Part shown: in pieces, positions 27,687 to 36,232 of the stretch
Position numbering within the stretch: position 1 is the first letter of the stretch
How the letters are laid out: each line of letters begins with the position of its first letter
Assembly: GCF_001274785.1 (NCBI RefSeq)
Contig: NZ_LHPI01000019.1
Location: forward strand, 1-64,000
Length of the DNA stretch: 64,000 bases
Source: Vibrio hepatarius
GTDB taxonomy: Bacteria > Pseudomonadota > Gammaproteobacteria > Enterobacterales > Vibrionaceae
Direction: 5' to 3'
Translations under genes and position numbers: made by a program
The notes under the pieces: generated by a model
Told to the model about the DNA's origin: nothing
The model's input: only the letters and a program-made list of their open reading frames with translations
Database searches by the model: none

Positions 27687-27707
27687 TGTTTATGTTGTCA
27701 GTAGACT
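27680..27707 (+). promoter_or_regulatory. bioB promoter
   Basis: TTGACA (27680-27685), a 16-base spacer and TAGACT (27702-27707) form a sigma-70 promoter whose -35 lies in the BirA operator, so bound BirA would block it. Confidence 0.7.
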
Positions 27708-27749
27708 AGCCATAAATCAATCTAATAATGACTAGTAAAAGGAAAGCAC

Positions 27750-28802
27750 GTGGAAGTACGTCACAACTGGACTGTTGCACAAGTTCGTGAGCTTATGGAC
27801 AAGCCGTTTATGGATCTTCTTTTTGAAGCACAAACGATCCACCGCCAATACCAGCAGCATAACCATGTGCAAGTCAGCACATTACTTTCTATTAAAACGG
27901 GCGCCTGTCCTGAAGATTGTAAATATTGCCCTCAAAGCGCACGTTATCAAACCGATGTAGAGAAAGAGCGTTTAATGGAAGTTGAGCGCGTTCTTGATGC
28001 CGCGCAGAAAGCAAAGAATGCCGGTTCGACACGTTTCTGCATGGGAGCGGCGTGGAAAAACCCTAAAGAGCGCGATATGCCGCATCTAACTCAGATGATC
28101 AAAGGCGTGAAAGATATGGGGCTAGAAACTTGTATGACGCTGGGCATGTTGACGCCCGAGCAAGCGCAAGAGTTAGCTCATGCAGGTTTGGATTACTACA
28201 ACCACAACCTAGATACATCGCCTGAGTTCTACGGCAACATTATTACAACCCGTACTTATCAAGACCGTTTAGATACGCTTTCTCACGTGCGTGACGCGGG
28301 GATGAAAATTTGTTCTGGCGGCATTATTGGTATGGGTGAAAGCGCAAACGACCGAGCGGGTTTGTTTGTTGAGTTAGCTAACCTACCAACCCATCCGGAA
28401 AGCGTACCAATTAACATGTTGGTCAAAGTGAAAGGCACACCGTTGGAAGAAGTTGATGACGTCGACCCATTTGATTTCATCCGTTTGATCGCGATCGCTC
28501 GTATTATGATGCCACAATCAGCAGTACGCTTGTCTGCAGGGCGTGAGAACATGAACGAACAGATGCAGGCACTGTGCTTTATGGCAGGCGCAAACTCTGT
28601 ATTCTACGGATGTAAGCTTCTCACCACGCCAAATCCTTCAGAAGACAAAGATATGCAGTTGTTCGATAAACTGGGTATCAATAGCCAACAAGTTTCGCAA
28701 AAGCCAGACGAAATTGAAGAAAACGACTTGCTAGACCGCGTTGTGGAACGTGTTGCCGCGCGACCAACAAAGGACGACTTGTTCTACGATGCCAGCGTTT
28801 AA
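27750..28802 (+). CDS. bioB: Biotin synthase
   Basis: A 350-residue radical SAM enzyme that inserts sulfur into dethiobiotin. The CxxxCxxC cluster motif is in GACPEDCKYCPQSARY. FCMGAAWKNPKERDM, YYNHNLDTSPEFY and RLSAGRENMNEQ are conserved BioB segments. The start is a GTG at 27750 behind AAAGGAAAG. It leads the operon bioBFCD, and its end overlaps bioF by 14 bases. Confidence 0.97.
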   Translation: MEVRHNWTVAQVRELMDKPFMDLLFEAQTIHRQYQQHNHVQVSTLLSIKTGACPEDCKYCPQSARYQTDVEKERLMEVERVLDAAQKAKNAGSTRFCMGAAWKNPKERDMPHLTQMIKGVKDMGLETCMTLGMLTPEQAQELAHAGLDYYNHNLDTSPEFYGNIITTRTYQDRLDTLSHVRDAGMKICSGGIIGMGESANDRAGLFVELANLPTHPESVPINMLVKVKGTPLEEVDDVDPFDFIRLIAIARIMMPQSAVRLSAGRENMNEQMQALCFMAGANSVFYGCKLLTTPNPSEDKDMQLFDKLGINSQQVSQKPDEIEENDLLDRVVERVAARPTKDDLFYDASV

Positions 28803-29934
28803 TCAGCGTATCGCTAAAGCCCTTGCAACGCGTAAGCAGCAAGGGCTATCAAGGTGCTTGCGTTCAATTGACGGTGGTAACCAGGCGCAACTTCTCTTCA
28901 ATGATTCGCTGTTTACCAACTTTTCGAGCAACGACTATCTCGGTTTAGCCAGCGATAAGGAACTGTCTCTTGCTTGGCAGAGAGGTATCGAGTTATACGG
29001 AAATGGCAGTGGTGCGTCGCCGCTAGTAACAGGTTTTAGTCCGGCTCATCAGAATTTGGAATCAGCGCTATGCGATTGGTTGGGGTATCCACGTGCGGTG
29101 CTATTTAATTCTGGCTTTTCAGCTAACCAAGCCATGCTGTTCAGTTTGCTAGAAAAGGGTGATCTGCTGTTACAAGACAAACTTAATCACGCCTCTTTAA
29201 TGGAAGCTGGGGCATTATCGCCAGCGACAATGAAGCGTTTTTTGCACAATGACCCTCAGTCGCTAAGCAAGTTGCTGACGGAAGAGGCGTTAGTCGTCAC
29301 TGAAGGCGTGTTTAGCATGGATGGAGATTTAGCTCCATTGGCTGATTTGCATGCTTTGTGCGAGGGCCAAGCTTGGCTAGCCGTTGATGATGCGCATGGA
29401 ATCGGCGTTTTAGGTGAGCAAGGTCGCGGCAGCTGCTCGCACGCTAAGGTTAGACCTGACTTGTTGGTAGTCACTTTTGGTAAAGCGTTTGGTTTGTCTG
29501 GTGCCGCGATATTGTGCAGTGAAGAAGTCGGTAATTATTTGACTCAATTTGCTCGCCACCACGTCTACTCAACAGCTATGCCTCCGTCTCAAGCGTATGC
29601 GCTAATGCATGCTGTCGGTATGATTCAGCGCCAAGAATGGCGCCGAGAAAAACTATCCGAACTCCAGCAGTGCTATGCCGAGCAGTTTTCTCATTTCCCC
29701 GGTTATACCGAAACAATTACCCCAATCAAACCGCTATTGGTAGGGGAGTCTGAGATAGCACTCTCACTCGCTGAACACGTCAAACAGCAAGGTCATTGGT
29801 TGACGGCGATCCGACCACCAACCGTGCCTAAAAATACTGCTCGGATACGCATCACATTGACAGCGAATCACACGACAAAGCAAGTGAGAGCGCTGGCAGA
29901 GAGTTTAAACCAAGCGATGGAGAAGTTGAGTTGA
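28789..29934 (+). CDS. bioF: 8-amino-7-oxononanoate synthase
   Basis: A 381-residue fold-type I PLP enzyme condensing pimeloyl-ACP or -CoA with alanine. FSSNDYLGLA near the N-terminus, GNGSGASPLVTGFSPAH, VDDAHGIGVLGEQGRGS and the Schiff-base Lys in TFGKAFGLSGAAI are the family marks. The ATG at 28789 lies inside the bioB end with AGGACG upstream; the earlier in-frame ATG at 28741 would read deep into bioB. Its stop overlaps the bioC start. Confidence 0.96.
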   Translation: MPAFNQRIAKALATRKQQGLSRCLRSIDGGNQAQLLFNDSLFTNFSSNDYLGLASDKELSLAWQRGIELYGNGSGASPLVTGFSPAHQNLESALCDWLGYPRAVLFNSGFSANQAMLFSLLEKGDLLLQDKLNHASLMEAGALSPATMKRFLHNDPQSLSKLLTEEALVVTEGVFSMDGDLAPLADLHALCEGQAWLAVDDAHGIGVLGEQGRGSCSHAKVRPDLLVVTFGKAFGLSGAAILCSEEVGNYLTQFARHHVYSTAMPPSQAYALMHAVGMIQRQEWRREKLSELQQCYAEQFSHFPGYTETITPIKPLLVGESEIALSLAEHVKQQGHWLTAIRPPTVPKNTARIRITLTANHTTKQVRALAESLNQAMEKLS

Positions 29935-30737
29935 TGGAACATGCATTCGCATTGAACTCAGATGCAGCATTGGATAAAGCTGCGATCGCAGAAGCATTTG
30001 GTAAAGCGGCGAGCACTTATGATGCGCATGCCCAGTTTCAAAGAGACGTTGGACATCGATTGTTGGGGTTCTTACCGGAAGATTTGAGTGGTAAAACAGT
30101 ATTGGACGTAGGCTGTGGTACGGGGTACTTCTCTCAGCAGTTACGCCAAAGAGGAGCCGAGGTTATTTGCTTTGACCTGTCCGAACAAATGTTGGCCGCG
30201 GCAAAAACGCGCTGTGGTGAGCACAATGTCACTTACCAACAAGGAGACGCCGAATGTCTGCCATTTGAATCAGATTCGGTGGATTTCGTGTTTTCCAGCT
30301 TAGCCCTACAGTGGTGTGAAGACTTATCGGTACCTTTGCGAGAAATGCGTCGGGTAGTGAAGCCTAGTGGAAAGATTTGTTTTTCTACGCTGCTAGATGG
30401 CTCTCTGTGTGAGCTTAAACAAGCGTGGCTAGAAATTGATGGATATCAACACGTCAATGACTTTATCGCCACCAATCAGGTAAAAGTTGCGTTAGCGCAA
30501 TCTGGTTGCGTGAACCATCGTCTAGACTTGCCCACCATTACACTCTGGTACGAAAGTGCATTTTCCTTGATGAAAGACTTGAAAGGCATCGGCGCTAACC
30601 ATGTTAGCGGGCGCTCTCAAGGCTTAACAAGCCGCAAGTCATTGCTGCAAGTTGAGCAATCGTACCAGAAATTTAAAAACCATCAGGGTCTTCTTCCTGC
30701 CACATATCAGGTTTGTTTAGGGGTTATTCATCTATGA
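29934..30737 (+). CDS. bioC: Malonyl-ACP O-methyltransferase
   Basis: A 267-residue SAM-dependent methyltransferase that masks malonyl-ACP to start pimeloyl synthesis on the fatty acid machinery. Motif I is VLDVGCGTGYFSQQL, and FSSLALQWCEDL is a segment typical of BioC. The ATG at 29934 shares its A with the bioF TGA; the TTG at 29931 is less likely. The gene ends overlapping bioD by 4 bases (ATGA), which indicates translational coupling. Confidence 0.94.
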   Translation: MEHAFALNSDAALDKAAIAEAFGKAASTYDAHAQFQRDVGHRLLGFLPEDLSGKTVLDVGCGTGYFSQQLRQRGAEVICFDLSEQMLAAAKTRCGEHNVTYQQGDAECLPFESDSVDFVFSSLALQWCEDLSVPLREMRRVVKPSGKICFSTLLDGSLCELKQAWLEIDGYQHVNDFIATNQVKVALAQSGCVNHRLDLPTITLWYESAFSLMKDLKGIGANHVSGRSQGLTSRKSLLQVEQSYQKFKNHQGLLPATYQVCLGVIHL

Positions 30738-31417
30738 TTGATGCTTTTTTTATTGCTGGTACGGATACCGATGTTGGAAAAACAGTTGCGTCGAAAGCGA
30801 TTTTAAACGCGCTAGCAAACAAAGGATTATCTACAATTGGTTATAAACCAGTTGCCGCAGGAAGCGAAAAAACAGCGGAAGGGTTTCGAAATTCTGACGC
30901 GCTTCATCTACAAAATGTTGCAACGGTGGATGTCGTGTATCAAGACGTCAATCCATACGCCTTAGAGCTGCCAGCTTCTCCGCACATCGCGGCTAAAAAT
31001 GAGCAGGTAGAGATTGAATACTCAGTGCTTAGCGAGAAACTTGCTCAACATAAGCGAAATGCCGATATCGTCTTGGTTGAAGGCGCAGGCGGTTGGCGTG
31101 TTCCTGTTTCTGATTCAGATTGCTTATCAAGTTGGGTGCAGCAAGAAAAGCTACCTGTCGTTTTGGTGGTAGGAATCAAATTAGGCTGTTTGAGCCACGC
31201 GATGCTAACGTTTGACGCGATTAAAGCAGACGGTCTTCAAGTCGTGGGTTGGGTAGCGAATCGAGTGAATCCAGGTACAGAGCATTACGCGGAAATCATC
31301 GATATGCTAGAGCAGAAAATTGATGCGCCTAAGCTGGGTGAGATCCCTTACGTACCAAGCGTTAAACGCAAAGAATTGGGTAAGTACATCAACGTTGAGC
31401 CTTTATTATCGGCTTAG
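30734..31417 (+). CDS. bioD: Dethiobiotin synthetase
   Basis: A 227-residue ATP-dependent carboxylase closing the ureido ring of biotin's precursor. The P-loop GTDTDVGKTVAS is at the N-terminus, YKPVAAGS follows, and VEGAGGWRVPVS is the second conserved block. The start ATG overlaps the bioC stop (ATGA at 30734-30737). It is the last gene of bioBFCD, ending at a strong terminator. Confidence 0.96.
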   Translation: MIDAFFIAGTDTDVGKTVASKAILNALANKGLSTIGYKPVAAGSEKTAEGFRNSDALHLQNVATVDVVYQDVNPYALELPASPHIAAKNEQVEIEYSVLSEKLAQHKRNADIVLVEGAGGWRVPVSDSDCLSSWVQQEKLPVVLVVGIKLGCLSHAMLTFDAIKADGLQVVGWVANRVNPGTEHYAEIIDMLEQKIDAPKLGEIPYVPSVKRKELGKYINVEPLLSA

Positions 31418-31437
31418 ATATGTTCCTCTGAAAATGC

Positions 31438-31466
31438 AAAAGGGCAGCTAGTTGGCTGCCCTTTTT
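31438..31466 (+). terminator. Terminator of the bioBFCD operon
   Basis: The stem AAAAGGGCAGC / GCTGCCCTTTTT ends in a T-run 20 bases after the bioD stop. Confidence 0.9.
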
Positions 31467-31485
31467 AATGTGCGTAAGTAACGGC

Positions 31486-31653
31486 TTACATCTCTGAAGC
31501 GAGTCCAACAAAAGCTTGTTGGGTTTCGACGATGTGCTTTTGTACACTTTCGTCACAAGAGATGCCTAGCTGCTTCATTGCTTCTTCCTCTGAAAGACCT
31601 AGATGACAGCATAGTAAATCAATAGCCATTTGATAGTTGCTAGTTTCGACCAT
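31486..31653 (-). CDS. Small conserved-looking protein of 55 residues, unknown function
   Basis: My translation begins MVETSNYQMAIDLLCCHLGL and goes on through SEEEAMKQLGISCDESVQKH to IVETQQAFVGLASEM. A good AAAGGA ribosome binding site lies upstream of the ATG read from 31653. The sequence is amphipathic and helical, with three Cys, two of them adjacent. I do not recognise the family. It is convergent with bioD and ends 20 bases from the bio terminator, divergent from htpX. A clean start, a ribosome binding site and sensible composition argue that it is real. Confidence 0.65.
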   Translation of the reverse strand: MVETSNYQMAIDLLCCHLGLSEEEAMKQLGISCDESVQKHIVETQQAFVGLASEM

Positions 31654-31980
31654 GATGCTTTTCCTTTATTCACATGGAAGTGGTTGTCTGCGATAAATCT
31701 AGCATGATTCAACGGCTACACAATAAGACCAAAGTCTAAGTCTCGGTATGCTGTTTTATAACTGATTGAAATTATGTTTGAATTTATTTGCCTTCATTTA
31801 CACAACCTAAAGTATGAAATTTACGAAATCAAATGTTTCAATTTGCGACTTAACCTTGTAAATAAAAGAGATAGACTATATCTAGGTAATAAATAAAAAG
31901 GGTGTAAGCCCCTTAGCACGTAGCTTGGTCGTCAGGCTACGGGCGAATAATAATAAGCTTCCGTTTTTGGAGAAAATTAA
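31654..31980. promoter_or_regulatory. htpX upstream region and structured leader
   Basis: About 327 AT-rich bases. A possible promoter CTTGTAA...TATATCT lies at about 31854-31882. Two short hairpins follow in the leader: AAGGG..CCCCTT (about 31900-31915) and CGTAGC / GCTACG (31920-31941). The ribosome binding site GGAG (31969-31972) can pair weakly with CTTC (31958-31961), a possible thermosensing arrangement that is not established. Confidence 0.4.
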
Positions 31981-32844
31981 ATGAAGCGAGTAATGTTGTT
32001 TTTGGCAACCAACCTAGCCGTCGTGCTGGTTTTGAGCGTTGTGCTCAATATTGTTTACGCTGTAACGGGGATGCAGCCTGGCAGCCTGTCTGGGTTGTTA
32101 ATCATGGCTGCGGTGTTTGGTTTTGGTGGCGCGTTTATCTCACTATTAATGTCGAAAGGCATGGCGCTACGTTCAGTTGGCGGTATGGTTATCGAGAGCC
32201 CGCGTAACGAAACAGAACATTGGCTTTTGGAAACCGTGCGCCGTCAGTCTGAGCAAGTTGGCATCGGTATGCCAACGGTTGCGATCTATGACTCGGCGGA
32301 TATCAACGCGTTTGCTACGGGTGCTAAGCGCGATGATTCATTGGTCGCAGTATCGACTGGCTTGCTACACAACATGACGCGTGATGAAGCTGAAGCGGTA
32401 CTTGCGCATGAAGTGAGCCATATTGCCAATGGCGATATGGTCACCATGACGTTAATGCAAGGCGTTGTGAACACCTTCGTGATCTTCCTATCACGCTTTA
32501 TCGCTAACTTGGTCTCTTCAAATAGCGATGAAGAGGAAGGTGGCAGCAACATGATGGTGTACTTCGGTGTCTCTATCGTACTTGAGTTGGTGTTTGGCTT
32601 CTTAGCAAGCTTCATCACTATGTGGTACAGCCGTCACCGAGAGTTCCACGCAGATGCAGGCGCAGCGCAACTTGTGGGTAAACATAAAATGATCGCTGCA
32701 CTAGAGCGTTTAAAAGTCAGCCATGAATCTCAGCTAGAAGGCTCAATGATGGCATTTGGTATCAATGGAAAGCGTTCAATGACAGAGCTACTGATGAGCC
32801 ATCCACCGCTAGACAAACGTATTGCAGCGCTGCGTAACTCATAA
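31981..32844 (+). CDS. htpX: Membrane zinc metalloprotease HtpX
   Basis: A 287-residue M48B protease that degrades misfolded inner membrane proteins. Two N-terminal membrane segments (about residues 4-25 and 35-53) and two later ones (about 155-177 and 190-212) flank the active site HEVSHIANGD, with a further zinc-ligand region at REFHADAGAAQ. The ending MTELLMSHPPLDKRIAAL is typical. It is monocistronic with its own terminator. In E. coli the gene responds to envelope stress; no clear CpxR box was found here. Confidence 0.96.
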   Translation: MKRVMLFLATNLAVVLVLSVVLNIVYAVTGMQPGSLSGLLIMAAVFGFGGAFISLLMSKGMALRSVGGMVIESPRNETEHWLLETVRRQSEQVGIGMPTVAIYDSADINAFATGAKRDDSLVAVSTGLLHNMTRDEAEAVLAHEVSHIANGDMVTMTLMQGVVNTFVIFLSRFIANLVSSNSDEEEGGSNMMVYFGVSIVLELVFGFLASFITMWYSRHREFHADAGAAQLVGKHKMIAALERLKVSHESQLEGSMMAFGINGKRSMTELLMSHPPLDKRIAALRNS

Positions 32845-32866
32845 GTTACAACAGTTTAAATGCTCG

Positions 32867-32898
32867 AAAGGCTTGGTAGAAATACCAAGCCTTTTTTT
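32867..32898 (+). terminator. Terminator after htpX
   Basis: The stem AAAGGCTTGGTA / TACCAAGCCTTTTTTT is followed directly by TGATCC, the start of the next promoter region. Confidence 0.9.
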
Positions 32899-32926
32899 GA
32901 TCCCTTTATCTCAACCTACGTATAAA
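32898..32926 (+). promoter_or_regulatory. Candidate ECF-type promoter, TGATCC-N17-TATAAA
   Basis: TGATCC (32898-32903) resembles the -35 of ChrR-controlled sigma factors and is followed after 17 bases by TATAAA (32921-32926). It could serve the eight-gene cluster that starts at 33031. The match is short and could be chance. Confidence 0.35.
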
Positions 32927-32937
32927 AGTTCACAAAG

Positions 32938-33015
32938 TTTTACAAACTTAAAAGTTGTACAAGTTTCTATGATGTTCTATCTTAGTTTTATTGTACATAA
33001 ATTTAATCTGTACAA
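32938..33015. promoter_or_regulatory. Four TTGTACAA-type boxes upstream of the lipid-modification cluster
   Basis: TTTTACAA (32938), TTGTACAA (32955), TTGTACAT (32991) and CTGTACAA (33008) form two pairs. Centres within each pair are exactly 17 bases apart, and the pairs are 53 bases apart. The last box overlaps TACAAT, a possible -10. The regularity implies an operator for a multimeric repressor; a LitR/CarH-type MerR protein is a guess. Confidence 0.65.
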
Positions 33016-33030
33016 TATTTGGAGAGTGGA

Positions 33031-33450
33031 ATGGACATCGCCTCAGTCGGTGAAATTTATCAACAGCTATCAAAATCAAACCTTCACACCTTAGAGCCGG
33101 TTTATCACAAAGAAGTGGTGTTTGAAGATGCCGCCCATCGCTTAGAAGGTTGGACGGAGTTACAGCGTTACTTTGACTCACTGTACTCCAACGTAAACCG
33201 CTGTGATTTCGATATCAAAGAGCAGCAGCAGGTGAACGACAATGGCTTTTTGACTTGGACCATGACGCTAGAGCATCCCAAGTTGCAGAAAGGCAAAACC
33301 ATCTGTGTGAATGGTGTTAGCCACCTCAAGTTCAGAGACGGTCAAGTGATTTACCACCGTGATTATTTTGATCTTGGTGAGATGCTGTATGAAAACCTGC
33401 CTTTATTGGGTTCGGTGATTAAAGCGATCAAGCAGAGGTTAGGCTCATGA
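33031..33450 (+). CDS. SnoaL/NTF2-like protein, first gene of the cluster
   Basis: A 139-residue protein of the NTF2/SnoaL fold: an N-terminal helix pair (SVGEIYQQLSKSNLHTLEPVYH), then ALEGW-like RLEGWTELQRYFDSLY and beta-strands ending in GVSHLKFRDGQVIYHRDYFDLGEMLYENLPLLG. This pattern is common in small ketosteroid-isomerase-like proteins that accompany the FAD, DUF1365 and Cfa-like genes. The ATG at 33031 follows GGAGAGTGG. The stop overlaps the next gene by 4 bases. Its catalytic role is unknown; it may bind a lipid intermediate. Confidence 0.8.
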   Translation: MDIASVGEIYQQLSKSNLHTLEPVYHKEVVFEDAAHRLEGWTELQRYFDSLYSNVNRCDFDIKEQQQVNDNGFLTWTMTLEHPKLQKGKTICVNGVSHLKFRDGQVIYHRDYFDLGEMLYENLPLLGSVIKAIKQRLGS

Positions 33451-34172
33451 AAAGTGTACTGATCACTGGGGCAACTTCTGGCATTGGGCACCAACTGGCG
33501 AAAGACTACGCCGCGCAGGGCTGGAGAGTGATAGCTTGCGGTCGTAATCAACAGGCATTGGAGCACCTGCAAGCTCACTCTACTTTGATTACCGGATTAG
33601 CGTTTGACTTGACTGACCGCGTTCAAACTCACTCAGCGCTTAGTTCACTAGAAACAATTCCTGAGCTCTGGTTGTTAAATGCTGGAGACTGCGAGTACAT
33701 CGATGATGGTGTTATCGACTCAAAACTGATTGAACGCGTCTTCTCAGTCAATGTGATTGGTTTGGCTAACGCCTTTGAAGCCTGTCAGCAGCACTTTAAG
33801 CCTGGTCACCACGTTGCTCTCGTCGGGTCTATCGCGAGTGAGGTTGCGCTACCTAGGGCAGAAGCGTATGGCGCTTCGAAAGCCGCTGTGAGCTATTTTG
33901 CCAGAGCGCTACAGCTCGACTTAAAAGCGAAAGGGGTCAAAGTTTCAGTCATCTATCCAGGGTTTGTGAAAACGCCACTGACTGACAAAAACACCTTCCC
34001 GATGCCGATGTTGATTGACACAGAGCAAGCATCACATGCCATCCGTCAAGGCTTGGCCAAAGGGAAAGAGCACATCTACTTTCCCAAACGCTTTACAACC
34101 ATTTTACGACTTATCGGGTTGCTGCCGTATCGGTGGCAAAACGCAGTCACGTCGAAATTGATTTCGAATTAA
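33447..34172 (+). CDS. Short-chain dehydrogenase/reductase
   Basis: A 241-residue SDR oxidoreductase. The cofactor motif is LITGATSGIGHQLAKDYA, the catalytic Ser lies in ALVGSIASEVALPRAEAYGASKAA, and the Tyr-x3-Lys pair is YGASK. Cofactor preference is uncertain. It starts within the stop of the preceding gene (ATGA) and is 12 bases from the next, so it is part of one operon. Its substrate is probably a lipid or aldehyde made by the cluster, which is an inference from the neighbours. Confidence 0.88.
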   Translation: MKSVLITGATSGIGHQLAKDYAAQGWRVIACGRNQQALEHLQAHSTLITGLAFDLTDRVQTHSALSSLETIPELWLLNAGDCEYIDDGVIDSKLIERVFSVNVIGLANAFEACQQHFKPGHHVALVGSIASEVALPRAEAYGASKAAVSYFARALQLDLKAKGVKVSVIYPGFVKTPLTDKNTFPMPMLIDTEQASHAIRQGLAKGKEHIYFPKRFTTILRLIGLLPYRWQNAVTSKLISN

Positions 34173-34184
34173 AAGGAGTTTTCA

Positions 34185-35462
34185 ATGAGAGTCGCAATTA
34201 TTGGTAGTGGTATCTCTGGGCTGACGTGCGCGTATCACTTGCACCCATCACACGATATTACGGTGTTTGAGGCCAACGATTACATTGGCGGACATACCGC
34301 GACTGTAGACGTTCATGTCGAAGGTAAGCCTTATTCTGTCGACACCGGATTTATTGTCTATAACGACCGCACGTATCCACGTTTTATGCAGATGATGGAT
34401 GAGATAGGCGTGGAAGGCCGTCCGACACAAATGAGCTTTAGCGTCCACAACGAAGCAAATGGGCTGGAGTATAACGGCCATACGCTCACGACCTTATTTG
34501 CTCAGCGCCGCAACTGGTGGAATCCACGCTTCTATCGATTCATTTTCGAAATCCTGCGCTTCAATAAGCGTGTTAAACAGCTAGTTGAAGATGGAGAGGG
34601 GCAGTCACAAACTCTCGGTTCTTTTCTCGCGCAAGAGCGTTTTAGTGATTATTTCTGCCGAAATTACGTACTGCCAATGGGAGCTGCAATTTGGTCCTCC
34701 ACGTTGGCTGATATGCGTTCGTTTCCACTCGACTTTTTTGCTCGATTCTTTTTAAACCACGGACTACTTGATGTGACCAATCGCCCGCAGTGGTATGTGA
34801 TTGAAGGTGGTTCTAGGGCATATATCGAGCCGTTGATCCACGGTTTCGCAGACCGAATTCGTTTATCGACGCCAGTGGAAGAGGTTGCGCGCGATTTTGC
34901 GGGTGTCAAAATCAAAGTAAACGGTGCAATTGAACGCTTTGACCAAGTGATTTTCGCTTGCCACAGCGACCAAGCGTTAGCGTTGTTGAAAGACGCCGAT
35001 ACGGTTGAAAAAGACGTCTTGTCTGGACTGGAATATCAAGCTAATGAAGTGGTACTGCACACTGACGAGTCTTTGTTACCAACGCGCAAAGCAGCTTGGG
35101 CATCGTGGAACTACCGATTAGGGAAAGGCGATATTGACGGCCAGCCACCGATGCTGACCTACAACATGAACATTTTGCAACACATCGAAGCACCGGTAAC
35201 GTTTTGTGTGTCTTTGAATAGCTCAGAACACATTCAGCGTGACAAGATTTTGCGTAGCTTTACTTACCATCATCCAGTATTCACCAAACAGTCGATGGAA
35301 TCGCAACAACGTCGCGGAGAAATCAATGGTGTCAATCAGACTTGGTTCTGTGGAGCGTATTGGTACAACGGATTCCATGAAGACGGCGTGAGAAGTGCGC
35401 TAGATGTGGTTTCTGGAGTGCAAAGAGTTGCGCAGCATACCCAGCAAAAAGGTGCGGCGTAA
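34185..35462 (+). CDS. FAD-dependent amine-oxidase-like oxidoreductase (COG2907 type)
   Basis: A 425-residue flavoprotein with the N-terminal dinucleotide fold RVAIIGSGISGLTCAYHL, then VFEANDYIGGHTATV and VDTGFIVYNDRTYPRF, which mark this family of predicted NAD/FAD-binding proteins. FCGAYWYNGFHEDGVRSALDV near the end is the C-terminal FAD-contacting segment. Related proteins occur next to Cfa-like methyltransferases, and distant ones act as fatty-acyl desaturases in furan fatty acid synthesis. AAGGAG precedes the ATG. Its stop overlaps the next start (TAATG). Confidence 0.85.
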   Translation: MRVAIIGSGISGLTCAYHLHPSHDITVFEANDYIGGHTATVDVHVEGKPYSVDTGFIVYNDRTYPRFMQMMDEIGVEGRPTQMSFSVHNEANGLEYNGHTLTTLFAQRRNWWNPRFYRFIFEILRFNKRVKQLVEDGEGQSQTLGSFLAQERFSDYFCRNYVLPMGAAIWSSTLADMRSFPLDFFARFFLNHGLLDVTNRPQWYVIEGGSRAYIEPLIHGFADRIRLSTPVEEVARDFAGVKIKVNGAIERFDQVIFACHSDQALALLKDADTVEKDVLSGLEYQANEVVLHTDESLLPTRKAAWASWNYRLGKGDIDGQPPMLTYNMNILQHIEAPVTFCVSLNSSEHIQRDKILRSFTYHHPVFTKQSMESQQRRGEINGVNQTWFCGAYWYNGFHEDGVRSALDVVSGVQRVAQHTQQKGAA

Positions 35463-36232
35463 TGCAAAGCGCGCTTTTGGTTGGTAACGTCAGGCATCGA
35501 CGTTTTACTCCCATCAAACACCAGATCAACTATCCTTTGTTTATGCCCTGTATCGACCTTGATGAGATAGAGATGTTGCAGGATAAGGTATGGGCTTTCG
35601 GTACGCGTTGGTGGCATTGGGCAAGGTTTAGACGTGAAGACTATCTTGGCTGCGGGGACTTGAAACAAGCGGTGTTTGATAAGGTGCTTGAATTGACTGG
35701 TGAGCGCGTTGAAGGGCGTGTTGAGGCGGTAGTGCACTTGCGTTATTTGGGGATCTATTTCAGCCCCGTCAATTTCTATTATGTCTACGACCAAGCTGGA
35801 AGTTGGCGTTACCTTTTGGCAGAAGTGAGCAATACACCATGGAATGAACGTCACTACTATGCCATTTCAGCGACGTCTCAAGCGGCATGGACGCATGACA
35901 AAGCGTTTCACGTTTCACCGTTTAATCCTATCGATCAAAAGTATGTTTGGCGGATTAAACCGCTGGACAAGCGCTTATCTGTACATCTTGAGTGTCATCG
36001 AGACGGCAAAGCCTTTGATGCAACGCTCAGCATGCAAAAACAGCCATTAAGTTCGGTATCTTTACTCAAGCGACTGATCTCGACGCCAATAATGGCAGTA
36101 AAAGTAGTAAGCGGTATTTATTGGCATGCCTTGAAATTGTGGTGCAAAGGCGCACCATTTTATTCCCATCCTAAATACCATCAGGAAAAAGACGCTCATC
36201 AGAAAAATAAAGCTAAGGAGCATAGAACATGA
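35462..36232 (+). CDS. DUF1365 protein
   Basis: A 256-residue protein of DUF1365: HRRFTPIKHQINYPLFM at the N-terminus, HLRYLGIYFSPVNFYYVYD in the middle, EVSNTPWNERHYYAI and KAFHVSPFNPIDQKYVW afterwards are typical. The family nearly always sits beside a COG2907 oxidoreductase and a Cfa-like methyltransferase, exactly as here. Its role is unknown; the conserved aromatic and His residues suggest binding of a lipid or a cofactor. Both ends overlap neighbouring genes by 1-4 bases, showing tight translational coupling. Confidence 0.9.
   Translation: MQSALLVGNVRHRRFTPIKHQINYPLFMPCIDLDEIEMLQDKVWAFGTRWWHWARFRREDYLGCGDLKQAVFDKVLELTGERVEGRVEAVVHLRYLGIYFSPVNFYYVYDQAGSWRYLLAEVSNTPWNERHYYAISATSQAAWTHDKAFHVSPFNPIDQKYVWRIKPLDKRLSVHLECHRDGKAFDATLSMQKQPLSSVSLLKRLISTPIMAVKVVSGIYWHALKLWCKGAPFYSHPKYHQEKDAHQKNKAKEHRT

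Noticed and set aside
35336..35854. 172-codon minus-strand frame over the FAD oxidoreductase and DUF1365 genes
   Set aside because: It covers the junction of two recognised genes on the other strand and has no independent support.
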